Below, piece by piece: positions 16,432-25,337 of a DNA stretch of 64,000 bases. A program made the translations under genes and the position numbers. The notes beneath the pieces were generated by a model, which was not told the origin of the DNA, searched no databases, and saw nothing but the letters and a program-made list of their open reading frames with translations. Location: assembly GCA_965263205.1 (NCBI GenBank), contig CBDHHF010000013.1:186001-250000 (forward strand), given 5' to 3'. The stretch comes from JBCCIM01 sp965263205. Lineage in GTDB: Bacteria; Bacteroidota; Rhodothermia; Rhodothermales; JAHQVL01. Positions within the stretch are counted from its first letter, which is position 1; the number at the start of each line of letters is the position of its first letter.

Positions 16432-17115
16432 CTAGTAAGCGCCTTTGCAAGCGATCACAACAAAGGCCGTGCGGATCAGGATGCTCACGTCGAGTTTGAT
16501 AGACCAGTTGCGTACGTAGTAAGGATCCCACTTCTTCATGCCTTCCGTGCCAGAGTCGCTTCTGCCTGATACCTGCCACAAACCGGTGATGCCTGGCTTA
16601 ACAGACTCGCGGAGTGCGCGAACTTCTGCCGGCAGCACATCCTGGTGGTATGCGGTAAGCGGACGCGGACCAACCATACCCATGTCGCCCATCAGGACGT
16701 TGAAGAGCTGTGGCAGTTCGTCGAGACTCGTGCGGCGCAGGAATTTGCCGATGCGCGTAACGCGTGGATCTTTGCGAAGCTTGTAGAACGTTTCCCACTC
16801 TGTACGCAGTTCTTCGTCTTCAGCGAGCACTTTCTTCAGGACCTCTTCAGCGTTTGGTACCATCGTTCTGAATTTGAACGTGCGAAAGCCTTTGCCTCCT
16901 TTGCCCAGGCGCTCCTGAATGAAGAGTGGGTTTTCGCGATCTTCGATCCAAATGAGGATGTAAATGATGGCGCAGATTGGAAACCAGAGTGGGAAAGCGA
17001 GCAGCACGATGGCTACTTCGATCAGTTGCTTGAGGCCCAGCTGCATCTTAGAGTGGTTTGGGATGCTGGCGGCTGGGGTTGGGAGAGCGAAGCTGTTCTG
17101 CATGTCGGGAGGCAA
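16432..17115 (-). CDS. Initiating bacterial sugar transferase (undecaprenyl-phosphate sugar phosphotransferase)
   Basis: A 227-residue polyisoprenyl-phosphate hexose-1-phosphate transferase of the PF02397 family. It moves a sugar-1-phosphate from UDP-sugar to undecaprenyl phosphate, the first step of exopolysaccharide or O-antigen assembly. One membrane segment lies near residues 30-52, followed by the catalytic core: KGFRTFKFRTM, RVTRIGKFLRRTSLDELPQL, MGMVGPRPL, and PGITGLWQVSGR. The short form without extra N-terminal membrane spans resembles ExoY/RfbP C-terminal domains. It is monocistronic here, with no glycosyltransferase cluster next to it. The sugar cannot be predicted. Confidence 0.92.
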   Translation of the reverse strand: MPPDMQNSFALPTPAASIPNHSKMQLGLKQLIEVAIVLLAFPLWFPICAIIYILIWIEDRENPLFIQERLGKGGKGFRTFKFRTMVPNAEEVLKKVLAEDEELRTEWETFYKLRKDPRVTRIGKFLRRTSLDELPQLFNVLMGDMGMVGPRPLTAYHQDVLPAEVRALRESVKPGITGLWQVSGRSDSGTEGMKKWDPYYVRNWSIKLDVSILIRTAFVVIACKGAY

Positions 17116-17387
17116 ATGCTTGGGTTAGCTTGATAACGTGTTTCCAAGATACCCTTATATAAAGGCCTCGCCGTCAGCCTATCGCCTCATCCACACGGGT
17201 CAAATAAACCAATTGATGCGCTTTTTTTAACCCACTAACCTGCGCCAAATGATGCGCCGTACAAGCACCATGGCGCATTTCGTAAGAGTCCCTTTATTTT
17301 CGTCTTTCAAAATGTATTTGCCTGCACCCAATGGTGATCGAAACGGCGGCTCCACAAGACGCACAACCTTAGCATTGGGTAAACAAA

Positions 17388-17432
17388 AAAACCCGTCCCT
17401 GTTACAGCCATGATTGTAACAAGAACGGGTTA
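17388..17432 (-). terminator. Intrinsic terminator (minus strand)
   Basis: Two-part stem: AACCCGT with ACGGGTT, and TGTTACA with TGTAACA, separated by a small internal loop. On the minus strand it is followed by seven T. It closes a possible transcript starting near 17800 that carries the 32-residue membrane peptide gene. Confidence 0.75.
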
Positions 17433-17511
17433 AATACCACCCTGAACCCAGGATCACTTTACAGTTTTGTAGTTCCGACTGCCATAGCACCGGGTAAAAA
17501 TTCAGTTGCCG

Positions 17512-17544
17512 AGCGTAACCAAAGAATCTCAAGACTCTTACGCT
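17512..17544. other. Extended hairpin in the 3' untranslated part of the small-protein transcript
   Basis: AGCGTAA (17512-17518) pairs with TTACGCT (17538-17544), and inside it AGAATC pairs with GACTCT (one G-U type pair) around a TCAA loop. The interval 17433-17671 between the small gene and the terminator has no credible reading frame, so this part may be structured RNA. Confidence 0.35.
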
Positions 17545-17671
17545 TGCGCCCTAGGAGGAACAAGGACGGTCTCAGCAAACCGATCAGAACCTAGTACTAA
17601 CTACTGTACAGCCGGTGTCAGATCTTGTAAGAACTACTCGCTTCGCGCCAGGCATCTCTCACAATCACTTC

Positions 17672-17770
17672 TTACAACACCGCAAGAATGCTCACTAAAA
17701 GTAGCACGATGATCCCCAACAACAGACCCATAGCAGCGCGATCCCAAGGGTCTTTGGGGTTGTACTTCAT
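17672..17770 (-). CDS. Small membrane peptide (32 residues)
   Basis: A short frame encoding a charged N-terminus (MKYNPKDPWDRAAMG) followed by a hydrophobic stretch LLLGIIVLLLVSILAVL that would span the membrane once. It is too short for usual gene calls. A TATAAT box lies about 36 bp upstream, and an intrinsic terminator closes the transcript at 17388, which supports a real transcription unit. No Shine-Dalgarno is obvious before the ATG. An in-frame GTG 30 nt upstream is an alternative start. The family is not recognised, and the function is unknown. Confidence 0.5.
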   Translation of the reverse strand: MKYNPKDPWDRAAMGLLLGIIVLLLVSILAVL

Positions 17771-17805
17771 ATCGGGATGGTACTTGGTTGATGATTGCAC
17801 CCCGG

Positions 17806-17811
17806 ATTATA
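17806..17811 (-). promoter_or_regulatory. -10 promoter box (TATAAT) for the small membrane peptide
   Basis: A perfect TATAAT on the minus strand, 36 bp before the ATG of the 32-residue gene. No clear -35 box at the right spacing. A GTTGTCACAA motif sits about 40 bp further upstream (17853-17862). Confidence 0.4.
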
Positions 17812-17852
17812 CTACATGAATTGAGGTGGTCGCATCACGTAATGATCGCAAT

Positions 17853-17862
17853 GTTGTCACAA
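17853..17862. promoter_or_regulatory. Shared 10-mer GTTGTCACAA, upstream of the 32-residue gene
   Basis: The same 10-mer occurs at 18317-18326 upstream of the 80-residue gene, and a variant CTTGTCACAG lies at 18348. Two adjacent small minus-strand genes may share a regulator. No binding protein can be named. Confidence 0.3.
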
Positions 17863-17994
17863 CTCGACGTGGAATCGCGCACATTGGCCAAATTAGGGGG
17901 ATTCCAAGGCGCATCGCGTAGGTAAATTACAGGGCATATACAGGAAAATTCCCCGCAACTTCCTCCATAAAATTCAAGACACGCGGCTGAAAAG

Positions 17995-18237
17995 CTAAAG
18001 GCCGGCTTGGTCAATTCGAAATGGAAAAGGGTGACCAATCTCACCCGATGCATACCGCGTAGCTGCATAACATTTTCCATCGCTGGAACGCTCAAGTTTC
18101 AGGATATGCGTTCCCCATTGGCAGAGTCCCGACGGGTGCATATCTGCCATACCCAGGTCTGTCACACTCAACACAATAAAGTCCTCCCCTTCTACCACGA
18201 GTGCACTCCCTTTTTCTAACATCAGGGTGTTTTCCAT
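17995..18237 (-). CDS. Hypothetical 80-residue protein
   Basis: Frame from ATG 18237 with a good ribosome-binding sequence (GAGAGGA, six bases before the ATG). The product is soluble and mixed in composition, with a GMADMHPSGLCQWGTHILKL segment and two Cys. No signal peptide or membrane span. The family is not recognised. Upstream it carries GTTGTCACAA (18317) and CTTGTCACAG (18348). The interval 18238-18548 holds nothing else recognised. Confidence 0.6.
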   Translation of the reverse strand: MENTLMLEKGSALVVEGEDFIVLSVTDLGMADMHPSGLCQWGTHILKLERSSDGKCYAATRYASGEIGHPFPFRIDQAGL

Positions 18238-18316
18238 GATAGTCCTCTCGTTACTTCAGGAATCACTTACACAGTAAGGATCAGGTTTAGCCGTCACATC
18301 ACACATTGATGGAATA

Positions 18317-18357
18317 GTTGTCACAAGTTGTGGCGGCGAGGGGCCGACTTGTCACAG
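18317..18357. promoter_or_regulatory. Two TTGTCACA motifs upstream of the 80-residue gene
   Basis: GTTGTCACAA at 18317-18326 and CTTGTCACAG at 18348-18357, start to start 31 bp (about three turns). The first matches 17853-17862 exactly. Confidence 0.3.
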
Positions 18358-18548
18358 GCCGGCAAACCGGGATGCTTCATACAACAGCTGCTGAGAACCA
18401 TACATATCCTGGCAGAATAGTCCTTGGGTAGTAGTTTATTACATATTACGTACTGGCAATTCTATGCTCATCCAGGGTATCGTTTATATGCAGACTCCTG
18501 CAGTCAGCCCCTGCCCCAGAGATTCACCCACAGATAACGTTTAGTGTT

Positions 18549-19154
18549 GTGCAGTATACAGACGGAAATAACCTGACCCTTTTCCTCCGCAAAGCCCAGG
18601 ATGGCGGAGTCCAGCAACATGACAGCCGCTGGCCACTCATCTACAGAAAGTTGCATATGATCGCAGATCGGATGATGCTTTCGGAGCGCAACGACCACAC
18701 ATTGTCTGTTAACGGGTTGATCCACGAAACCTACCTGCGCCTCTTCTCTTCGTCCGCTTCGTGGCAAAATCGCGAACATTTCTATCGCAGTTTCTCGCGG
18801 ACCATGAAACGGACACTCATCGACTATGCGCGGAACCGCAATTCACTCAAACGTGAGGGCAGAAAGCATAAACTGCCCATCGGGGATGCCATCCAGGTAG
18901 CCAGTGAACCCGAAGCGCCGGCAATGGAACTGAAGCTGGCTGTCGAACAACTCGCAGCTTTTGATCCACGCCTGGCCCAGGTGATTGAAATGCGATTTTT
19001 CAAGCAAATGTCCATTCAGGAGATAGCGAAGCAGATGGGCGTTTCTACTCGAACAATAGACAGAGACCTCAATCGGGCCAAACTCCTGCTGTTCAGATCT
19101 TTAATCGCTGAACACATCCCAGCATTCCCTGCCGAAAAAGCGTATAATTCGTAG
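18549..19154 (+). CDS. ECF-type RNA polymerase sigma factor (Sig-70_X6/TIGR02999-like)
   Basis: A 201-residue extracytoplasmic-function sigma factor. Region 2 lies at about 30-95 (LSVNGLIHETYLRLF, RTLIDYARNR) and region 4 at about 130-185 (RLAQVIEMRFFKQMSIQEIAKQMGVSTRTIDRDLNRAK). The HETYLRL signature and long linker fit the ECF subgroup that is commonly encoded next to Ser/Thr kinases. The start is GTG at 18549; no ATG gives a fuller product. The next gene on the same strand (19426) is such a kinase, so the kinase may control this sigma factor. That link is established for the family only as gene neighbourhood. Confidence 0.9.
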   Translation: MQYTDGNNLTLFLRKAQDGGVQQHDSRWPLIYRKLHMIADRMMLSERNDHTLSVNGLIHETYLRLFSSSASWQNREHFYRSFSRTMKRTLIDYARNRNSLKREGRKHKLPIGDAIQVASEPEAPAMELKLAVEQLAAFDPRLAQVIEMRFFKQMSIQEIAKQMGVSTRTIDRDLNRAKLLLFRSLIAEHIPAFPAEKAYNS

Positions 19155-19425
19155 GTTAAAGAATTAATTCTTGCTCTTCCGACAGTTTTCGGAACGAATA
19201 CGTATAGTAACGCAGTAAAAAATCTCAGAATTGCGTATACTAGCGAACGCATTACCCATAGGTAAACACGTTATCGCTTGTTTAAGCTGTATCCCGTCTC
19301 TACCTCTTCTGCCACCAGGCAATCCCCCTTAACGGGTCTGCAGTACACTGCTTTATAAACCCTCTACTCTTGAGATATGGGATGGCCCCATCCCGCCTCA
19401 TGCTGTCTAAACGCGTACCGACCTT

Positions 19426-22023
19426 ATGCCGGATCAAAGCCTTGAATATTTAAGGCGACTTGACGAGCTGCTGTCAACAGTCCTGGATTTACCGCCAAAC
19501 AAGCGGCAATCCTATCTGGATGCACTGGAGGATGTAGACGTAGCGCTTCGTCAGGAAGTGCAGTTGCTGCTCGAAAGTGGGGACGACATAGACAGTATCC
19601 TCGACGCATTTTCAGGGCACTACAATTCACTGGTTGAGCCGACCATTCCCAACGGCCGGCTCATCAGCAAAGACAAACGCCTGCCCAAAGATCCGTTTTC
19701 GCTGGTTGGCAAAACCGTATCCAACTTCAAAATCCTTGAAGTTATTGGTGGTGGCGGCATGGGTATTGTCTACAAAGGCAAAGACCTGCAACTTGATCGC
19801 TTCGTTGCCCTCAAGTTTCTTTCCCCCAATCTCGTCGAAGATCCAGCCACACGCGAGCGCTTTGTGCATGAGGCCAAAGCAGCGTCCATTCTCGATCACC
19901 CGAATATTGGTATCATCCACGAAATTGGAGAAACAACAGACGGCCAATTGTTCATTGCAATGACCTTTTATGAGGGTCAAACGCTCAAATCGAGACTCGC
20001 CGAGGGCTTGCTACCTGTTGATACCGTCTTACGCTATACGCTGCAGATTGTAGAAGGGCTAGAGTTCTCTCATAAACGGGGCGTACTGCATCGCGATATC
20101 AAGCCGAGTAATATCATCATTACGGAAGATGATATCGTAAAGATTGTGGATTTCGGCCTTGCCACGTTTATAGACCGTCCGTTGCCCAACGATACCGGAC
20201 GCATTATGGGTACTGTAGGGTATATGCCCCCGGAGCAGCTACGTGGCGAAAAAACAGATTTTCGGGCTGATATCTGGTCTACAGGCATCGTACTACACGA
20301 AATGCTCTACGGCAGAAAACCAGACCGGTCCAGCAATGGCGGACTCACGATCGAAGACTCGTTATCCAGATCGACCAATTCATCTTCTGGATCTGCCATT
20401 TTTGCCCACTTACACCGCGTTGCGGCTCACGCACTCAGAAACGATCCCAACGATCGCTTTCCGTCTATGTCGGCTTTATTGCGGGAGCTACGCCAGCTCT
20501 TGCCGGGGCCATTTCCGTCGTCCTCGTTTTTGCAAATTGCCAAAACAACGGTGGTCACGCGCCCTCTTTCGACCCTCGCGGTCATTTTGGTCCTCATCCT
20601 GACAGGATTTTTCATCAGCAAACTCGATCCTCTCAACAACTCCATGGCTGCCCAGCCAGAGTCGATTGGCGTAGCTCTGTTGCAGGACATTGCCAACCCG
20701 GGCAGCGATGTATACCTGAACAGCGGTGTGACGCAGGAATTGATTCATGAGCTAACCCGGTATGACGCGCTAAAAGTGGTTTCGCTGGTACAAAGTGAAG
20801 GCGCAACCCAGGAGCCAGATGAACTTGCAGATGAACTGGATTTGACCTGGAAGCTCAACGGCAACGTATTTAAGCAGAATGGCAAAATCCATGTCGCCCT
20901 CAACGTCATAGAAAATGACTCAGAACGAATTTTGGCAGCACTGTCGCATTCAGAAGACGAAGAAGACCTGCAGCTACTGATTCACGACGTTGCGCTTGAT
21001 ATCATCGAGCAGCTCAATATCCCGCTGAGTGATGAACAGCGCCACGATAACATCAGCTCAATTAATCCTGAGGCATTTGAGCTTTATTTGCGCGGTCGAT
21101 TCCACGTTGAGCGTGAAACGCCGGATCATCTCGAACAAGCCATTTCGCTGTTTGAACAAGCCTTGTTGCTCGAGCCAGGGTTTGCACGTGCCTATGCGAG
21201 TATGGTTGTGCCACAGTATCTGCTTGGAGAAAAATACGAGCGTATGCATCCTGAAGCCGCCAATTCGCTAGCCAAACGCGCGGCAAATAACGCGCTGGAA
21301 CTTGATGAATCACTACCCGAAGCCCATGTTGCTGTGGGTGTAGTGCGCGAGCTGATTGATAACGATTATGATGGTGCGGCCCGCTCGTTCTTGCGGGCCA
21401 TCGAACTGAGCCCAGGCAATAGCGAAGCACATCGAGAGTATGGCCTGCTGTTGCTGCGACAAGGTAACATTGAAGAAGGGTTGGTTGAACTGGAAAAAGC
21501 CCGGGAGTTGTTACCCAACTCGATACAAGTACGGCGTGATGTAGGACGTGCCTACTACTACAACAGAGCGTACGATGAAGCCATAAATGAGTTAAATGCC
21601 CTCCTGACCATGCAGCCCGATTTTGTCAGGGCGCACAAAATCCTGTCATTTGCCTATATGCAATCAGGCAAATACGATCTGGCGCGAGACGCCTTTACCA
21701 AGGCGATCCAGCTGGATAAGTCGGAAAATCGCATTGATAACGAGAGCTTTTTTGCAGAGGTTGATGCCCACGCCGGCGACATCGCAAGCGCCAGAGCGCG
21801 GCTCGAATCGCTCAAAATCTACCTTGCGCAAACGCGTAAAAACGGAGCAACCAGCATTTCTCTCATCTACATTGCGCTTGGCGAATACGATGAAGCCATG
21901 ACCTGGATCAAGCGCTCAGCCGCAGCCGGCGACCTGCCGCCATCAATCCTTGTAGATCCACGATGGGACCCTTTACGGAGCCGGCCGGCATTTAATGACC
22001 TGATACAAGAGACTGTGCACTGA
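19426..22023 (+). CDS. Membrane Ser/Thr protein kinase with TolB-like and TPR regions
   Basis: An 865-residue Hanks-type kinase. A short helical N-terminal region (about 1-85) precedes the kinase domain at about 95-360: glycine loop GGGGMGIVYKG, ATP-binding lysine in VALKFL, catalytic loop HRDIKPSNI, DFG, and GTVGYMPPEQL. One membrane span (LSTLAVILVLILTGFFI) lies near 385-402. A TolB/FlgO-like segment follows (about 410-550), then five or more TPRs to the end. The family typically phosphorylates regulators after the external part senses a signal. It lies 271 bp downstream of the ECF sigma gene on the same strand and upstream of a secreted UnbV-type protein. Confidence 0.92.
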   Translation: MPDQSLEYLRRLDELLSTVLDLPPNKRQSYLDALEDVDVALRQEVQLLLESGDDIDSILDAFSGHYNSLVEPTIPNGRLISKDKRLPKDPFSLVGKTVSNFKILEVIGGGGMGIVYKGKDLQLDRFVALKFLSPNLVEDPATRERFVHEAKAASILDHPNIGIIHEIGETTDGQLFIAMTFYEGQTLKSRLAEGLLPVDTVLRYTLQIVEGLEFSHKRGVLHRDIKPSNIIITEDDIVKIVDFGLATFIDRPLPNDTGRIMGTVGYMPPEQLRGEKTDFRADIWSTGIVLHEMLYGRKPDRSSNGGLTIEDSLSRSTNSSSGSAIFAHLHRVAAHALRNDPNDRFPSMSALLRELRQLLPGPFPSSSFLQIAKTTVVTRPLSTLAVILVLILTGFFISKLDPLNNSMAAQPESIGVALLQDIANPGSDVYLNSGVTQELIHELTRYDALKVVSLVQSEGATQEPDELADELDLTWKLNGNVFKQNGKIHVALNVIENDSERILAALSHSEDEEDLQLLIHDVALDIIEQLNIPLSDEQRHDNISSINPEAFELYLRGRFHVERETPDHLEQAISLFEQALLLEPGFARAYASMVVPQYLLGEKYERMHPEAANSLAKRAANNALELDESLPEAHVAVGVVRELIDNDYDGAARSFLRAIELSPGNSEAHREYGLLLLRQGNIEEGLVELEKARELLPNSIQVRRDVGRAYYYNRAYDEAINELNALLTMQPDFVRAHKILSFAYMQSGKYDLARDAFTKAIQLDKSENRIDNESFFAEVDAHAGDIASARARLESLKIYLAQTRKNGATSISLIYIALGEYDEAMTWIKRSAAAGDLPPSILVDPRWDPLRSRPAFNDLIQETVH

Positions 22024-22207
22024 GGTATCTTTGCCCCCGCTATTTCGTTCTTTCGGGTTTAAATCCACGCTAATTTGACCAAACGAGCGTTTCATACCTT
22101 TCTTTCCCCCCGCTTTATGCCTAAATTCTCTGCCAGAGTATGCAGGCTAACCCAACCACCAGATTCGCCCGCATCGCAAAAGCCTACCACTTAAGTATCT
22201 TTTTGCC

Positions 22208-24022
22208 ATGCGCTCCATTTTTACTGTAGCTGTGTTGTTTTTCTTTCTGTCAAGCACAGCCCCACTGTTCGCGCAGAGTTTTCAACTTTCCACTCAAGTA
22301 GCCGGCCTTGACGTAAACAACGCAAGGGATCATAACGGCGTATCCGTGGCAGACTATGACATGGATGGCGACCTTGATGTTTACATGGTTTCTTACTGGC
22401 AGTATGATCCAGACAGGCCGCGTACCTGGAATCGACTTTTTCAAAATGACGGGAATGGTTATTTCACAGACGTTACCGAGCAGGCTGGCGTCCTGAGTAA
22501 AGTCAACGGCTTCGCACGTGGCGGCATGGGCAACAAGTTCGGCGCCTCCTGGGCCGACTATGACAACGACGGTGACCCCGATCTCTTTCTGACCAATGTG
22601 GGCCCGGAAATCCTGTTCAGAAATGACGGAGACGGAACGTTTACAGAAGTGACAGAGGCTGCCGGCCTGGCACACAGCGATGGCAGCGTGACCTCAAGTT
22701 CGGTATGGTGGGATTTCGACCTCGACGGTGATCTCGACCTGTACGTCAGTGTTTGGGCCGGTGCTGATCCTGCAAACAGGCTCTACGAAAATTTGGGTGA
22801 CGGCACCTTTGCTAACATTACAGCGACTTCAGGATTGAAAGATGAAGGCCAAACCTGGACGTCCATTCCTATTGATGCCAACAATGACGGCCTCCCCGAT
22901 CTGTATGTCGTCAATGACTTTGGCCCAAACAAGTTTTACGTAAACAACGGCGATGGATCGTTCACGGAAGCCACGACGGCTTATGGTCTTGAAGATGAAG
23001 GCCACGGCATGGGTGTAACGGTGGGTGATTACAATAACGACGGCTTTTTTGACATCTACCTCACCAATATCGAAGAATACTACCTTAATCCGCTCTTTGT
23101 AAATACAGGCAACGCGAGCTTTGAGAACCAGGCTGTCGAGCGAGGTGTTGGGCGTGCAGGCTGGGCATGGGGCACCGAGTTTTTCGACTGCGACCACGAT
23201 GGCGATCTCGACCTCTACATTGCCAATGGATACCTGATCGACCAGGGTACCAACCACTTTTTCACCAATCAGTTAATTGGACGCAACCAACTGGCATTTG
23301 AAAACCATTCCGAGCAATCGGGTGCCAATGGTGAAGCAGAAGCCCGTGGTCTTGCAGTTTTCGATTATGACAACGATGGTGACCTGGACATGCTCGTTGC
23401 CAATTGGGGTGAAGCACCCTATCTCTATACAAATGAGTCGCCTACGCTTAACTGGCTTAAAATTGATCTGGAAGGCACCATATCCAACAGGGATGCCTTT
23501 GGCACGACGCTGGAATTGCATGCAAACGGGCAGGTCTACTACCGCCAGTATGACGGTGTAGACTTCCTGGGCCAGAGTGTGCAGTCTGTGCATTTTGGCG
23601 TCAACATTGCCAGTATCATCGATGAACTGGTGATTCGCTGGCCCAATGGTAATGAAGAACGGTTGTACAACATACTGCCAAACCAGACCATTAAGGTTGT
23701 AGAAGGCTTTGGTATATCAGCGACGAACACGGAAGCAAATAACGAGGTGCCTTCTGAGGCGTTCGCCCTCAACAAGCCCTATCCCAATCCTTTCAGCGAA
23801 ACAACAACCATTTCTTTCAATCTGCCGGCCCCCGGTGAAGTGAACGTAACTGTATACAATATTCTTGGGCAGGAAGTGTACAGCAACAAAACCAATGTAG
23901 CATCAGCCGGCAAACACGAGATTCCGCTGAATGCGCGTGCATTTGCCAACAACGGCATGTACATCTACCGCGTCATTTGGCAGAACAAAGTGCAGTCTGG
24001 GGTTATTTCTCGTGTAAATTAG
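22208..24022 (+). CDS. Secreted FG-GAP/VCBS repeat protein with ASPIC/UnbV domain and type A sorting domain
   Basis: A 604-residue CRTAC1-like protein. A signal peptide ends near FAQ (residue 23). Six or seven FG-GAP blades carry Ca-binding D-x-D/N-x-D-G loops (DYDMDGDLD, DYDNDGDPD, DFDLDGDLD, DCDHDGDLD, DYDNDGDLD) and form a propeller. An ASPIC/UnbV segment lies at about 415-500 (NWLKIDLEG...IDELVIRWPNG). The C-terminus is a sorting domain from about 520 (YPNPFSETTTISFNL) to the GMYIYRV end. The protein should be displayed or released through the type IX system. Enzymatic activity is not known for the family. It follows the kinase gene on the same strand by 184 bp. Confidence 0.92.
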   Translation: MRSIFTVAVLFFFLSSTAPLFAQSFQLSTQVAGLDVNNARDHNGVSVADYDMDGDLDVYMVSYWQYDPDRPRTWNRLFQNDGNGYFTDVTEQAGVLSKVNGFARGGMGNKFGASWADYDNDGDPDLFLTNVGPEILFRNDGDGTFTEVTEAAGLAHSDGSVTSSSVWWDFDLDGDLDLYVSVWAGADPANRLYENLGDGTFANITATSGLKDEGQTWTSIPIDANNDGLPDLYVVNDFGPNKFYVNNGDGSFTEATTAYGLEDEGHGMGVTVGDYNNDGFFDIYLTNIEEYYLNPLFVNTGNASFENQAVERGVGRAGWAWGTEFFDCDHDGDLDLYIANGYLIDQGTNHFFTNQLIGRNQLAFENHSEQSGANGEAEARGLAVFDYDNDGDLDMLVANWGEAPYLYTNESPTLNWLKIDLEGTISNRDAFGTTLELHANGQVYYRQYDGVDFLGQSVQSVHFGVNIASIIDELVIRWPNGNEERLYNILPNQTIKVVEGFGISATNTEANNEVPSEAFALNKPYPNPFSETTTISFNLPAPGEVNVTVYNILGQEVYSNKTNVASAGKHEIPLNARAFANNGMYIYRVIWQNKVQSGVISRVN

Positions 24023-24047
24023 CCCGTACATCATTCGCAAAAATTGA

Positions 24048-24094
24048 AAGGGGTTGCCGGCATATCTGCTTAGCCGGCAACCCCTTGTTGTTTT
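24048..24094 (+). terminator. Intrinsic terminator after the UnbV-type gene
   Basis: A perfect 14-bp stem (AAGGGGTTGCCGGC with GCCGGCAACCCCTT), an 11-nt loop, then a T-rich tail TGTTGTTTTG. It lies between the convergent UnbV and ltrA-like genes and may serve both. Confidence 0.8.
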
Positions 24095-24105
24095 GTCTAA
24101 TTGTA

Positions 24106-25275
24106 TTAGGCTGGAACAGCTGCTGTAGTACGTGCCTGCAGCCTAAGTTTAATCGTCAGGCATACAATCATAAGCACTGCAGCAATCAGGGTACCGTGTG
24201 CAAGGAAGGAAGCCAATCCAATGAACAGTGCAAATGCAGGTAGTAAAATCTGCTGTATGGCCCCACCGTTCCCGTAACGTTCGTGTACAAACCAGATGCT
24301 CAGAAGAAAGAGTGCCAACGGGATGTTGACCGATGCAATTGCAACGTTCTGCCCAACAGCTGCATGATCGGTCAGCACATCCACGCCAACAGCCATGCCG
24401 GCACCAACTGCTGTCACCGTGGCAAATACAAAGAAGTGGCCGTATCCCCATAGAAAGCCTGAGCTCACCCGATCCAGTGCGTTATGGTCGTCTTCGCTGA
24501 AATAAACCCACCACATCGTAAATACAATGATCAACCCTGCCAGTATCCATAAGCCGAGCTCCAGGTTGAAGGCTTCCAGTTTTTCCGTCGCTGATACCGC
24601 AGCCACAAGGGCAACAAACGACTCACCAAGCACGATAATCGTTAACAGGCCGTACCGTTCAATAATGTGATGGCGATGCCATGTGGTACCGCCAGCGTTT
24701 TCAGCGATGGCCGGCACAAGCAATTCACAGGCCACCAAAATCAAATAGGCAACAAGGAAATTCTCAGGGTTCACAACAAAAAAGACAACAACCCAGGCAA
24801 TTTGGACCAGGGTAATCCCGATAGCATACTGTAACGCTGTAGTCCTGCGGTCTTTATCATGCTTGGCAGCGCGCAGCCAAAGGCTTACCAATGCGATACG
24901 CATGATGACGTACCCGGCGAGCCCAAACGGGGTGTTGCCGGTAAAAAATGAGGCGATGCCGGCAGCGAATACAAGCGCGCCAACCATCATAAACATAACC
25001 GCAATCCGGTACGGGGCATCATCTGTATCGTACGCTGATGCAAACCAGGTAAAGTTCATCCAGGCCCACCAAATTGCAAAGAAGGCAAGCACAAACTTGA
25101 TCAACCCGTCACCGATGTGATCTTCAGCAATGGCATGATGCAATTCAGCAGCAGCAACCGCAATTGCGATTACCGATATCAAATCGAAAAATAACTCCAG
25201 CGGGGTAGCTGCACGATGGGCCTCGTCTTTATCTCGGCCAATCATAGGTTGCATAAATTCTGTCAGGTTACTCAT
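24106..25275 (-). CDS. ltrA: Low temperature requirement A (LtrA) family membrane protein
   Basis: A 389-residue protein with about ten or more membrane spans. The family signature is present at the N-terminus (ATPLELFFDLISVIAIAVAA) and in the middle (HHIIERYGLLTIIVLGESFVAL), followed by WWVYFSEDDH. The family is named from a Listeria cold-growth mutant. The molecular role is unresolved. Monocistronic here, with its own upstream space, and not clearly linked to the neighbouring ABC exporter gene (62-bp gap, same strand). Confidence 0.85.
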   Translation of the reverse strand: MSNLTEFMQPMIGRDKDEAHRAATPLELFFDLISVIAIAVAAAELHHAIAEDHIGDGLIKFVLAFFAIWWAWMNFTWFASAYDTDDAPYRIAVMFMMVGALVFAAGIASFFTGNTPFGLAGYVIMRIALVSLWLRAAKHDKDRRTTALQYAIGITLVQIAWVVVFFVVNPENFLVAYLILVACELLVPAIAENAGGTTWHRHHIIERYGLLTIIVLGESFVALVAAVSATEKLEAFNLELGLWILAGLIIVFTMWWVYFSEDDHNALDRVSSGFLWGYGHFFVFATVTAVGAGMAVGVDVLTDHAAVGQNVAIASVNIPLALFLLSIWFVHERYGNGGAIQQILLPAFALFIGLASFLAHGTLIAAVLMIVCLTIKLRLQARTTAAVPA

Positions 25276-25337
25276 GTTCTTGTTAGCTGCGTTGCAGCGA
25301 TACGTACGAAAAATGCCGGCCCTGGGAAGGCTAGCGG

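Noticed and set aside
17227..17532. 101-codon minus-strand frame
   Set aside because: It runs through a strong intrinsic terminator (17388-17432) and a hairpin, and no family is recognisable.
22009..22015. GAGACTG inside the kinase gene as a third MITE end
   Set aside because: No inverted partner or flanking TAA/TTA duplication; it is coding sequence.
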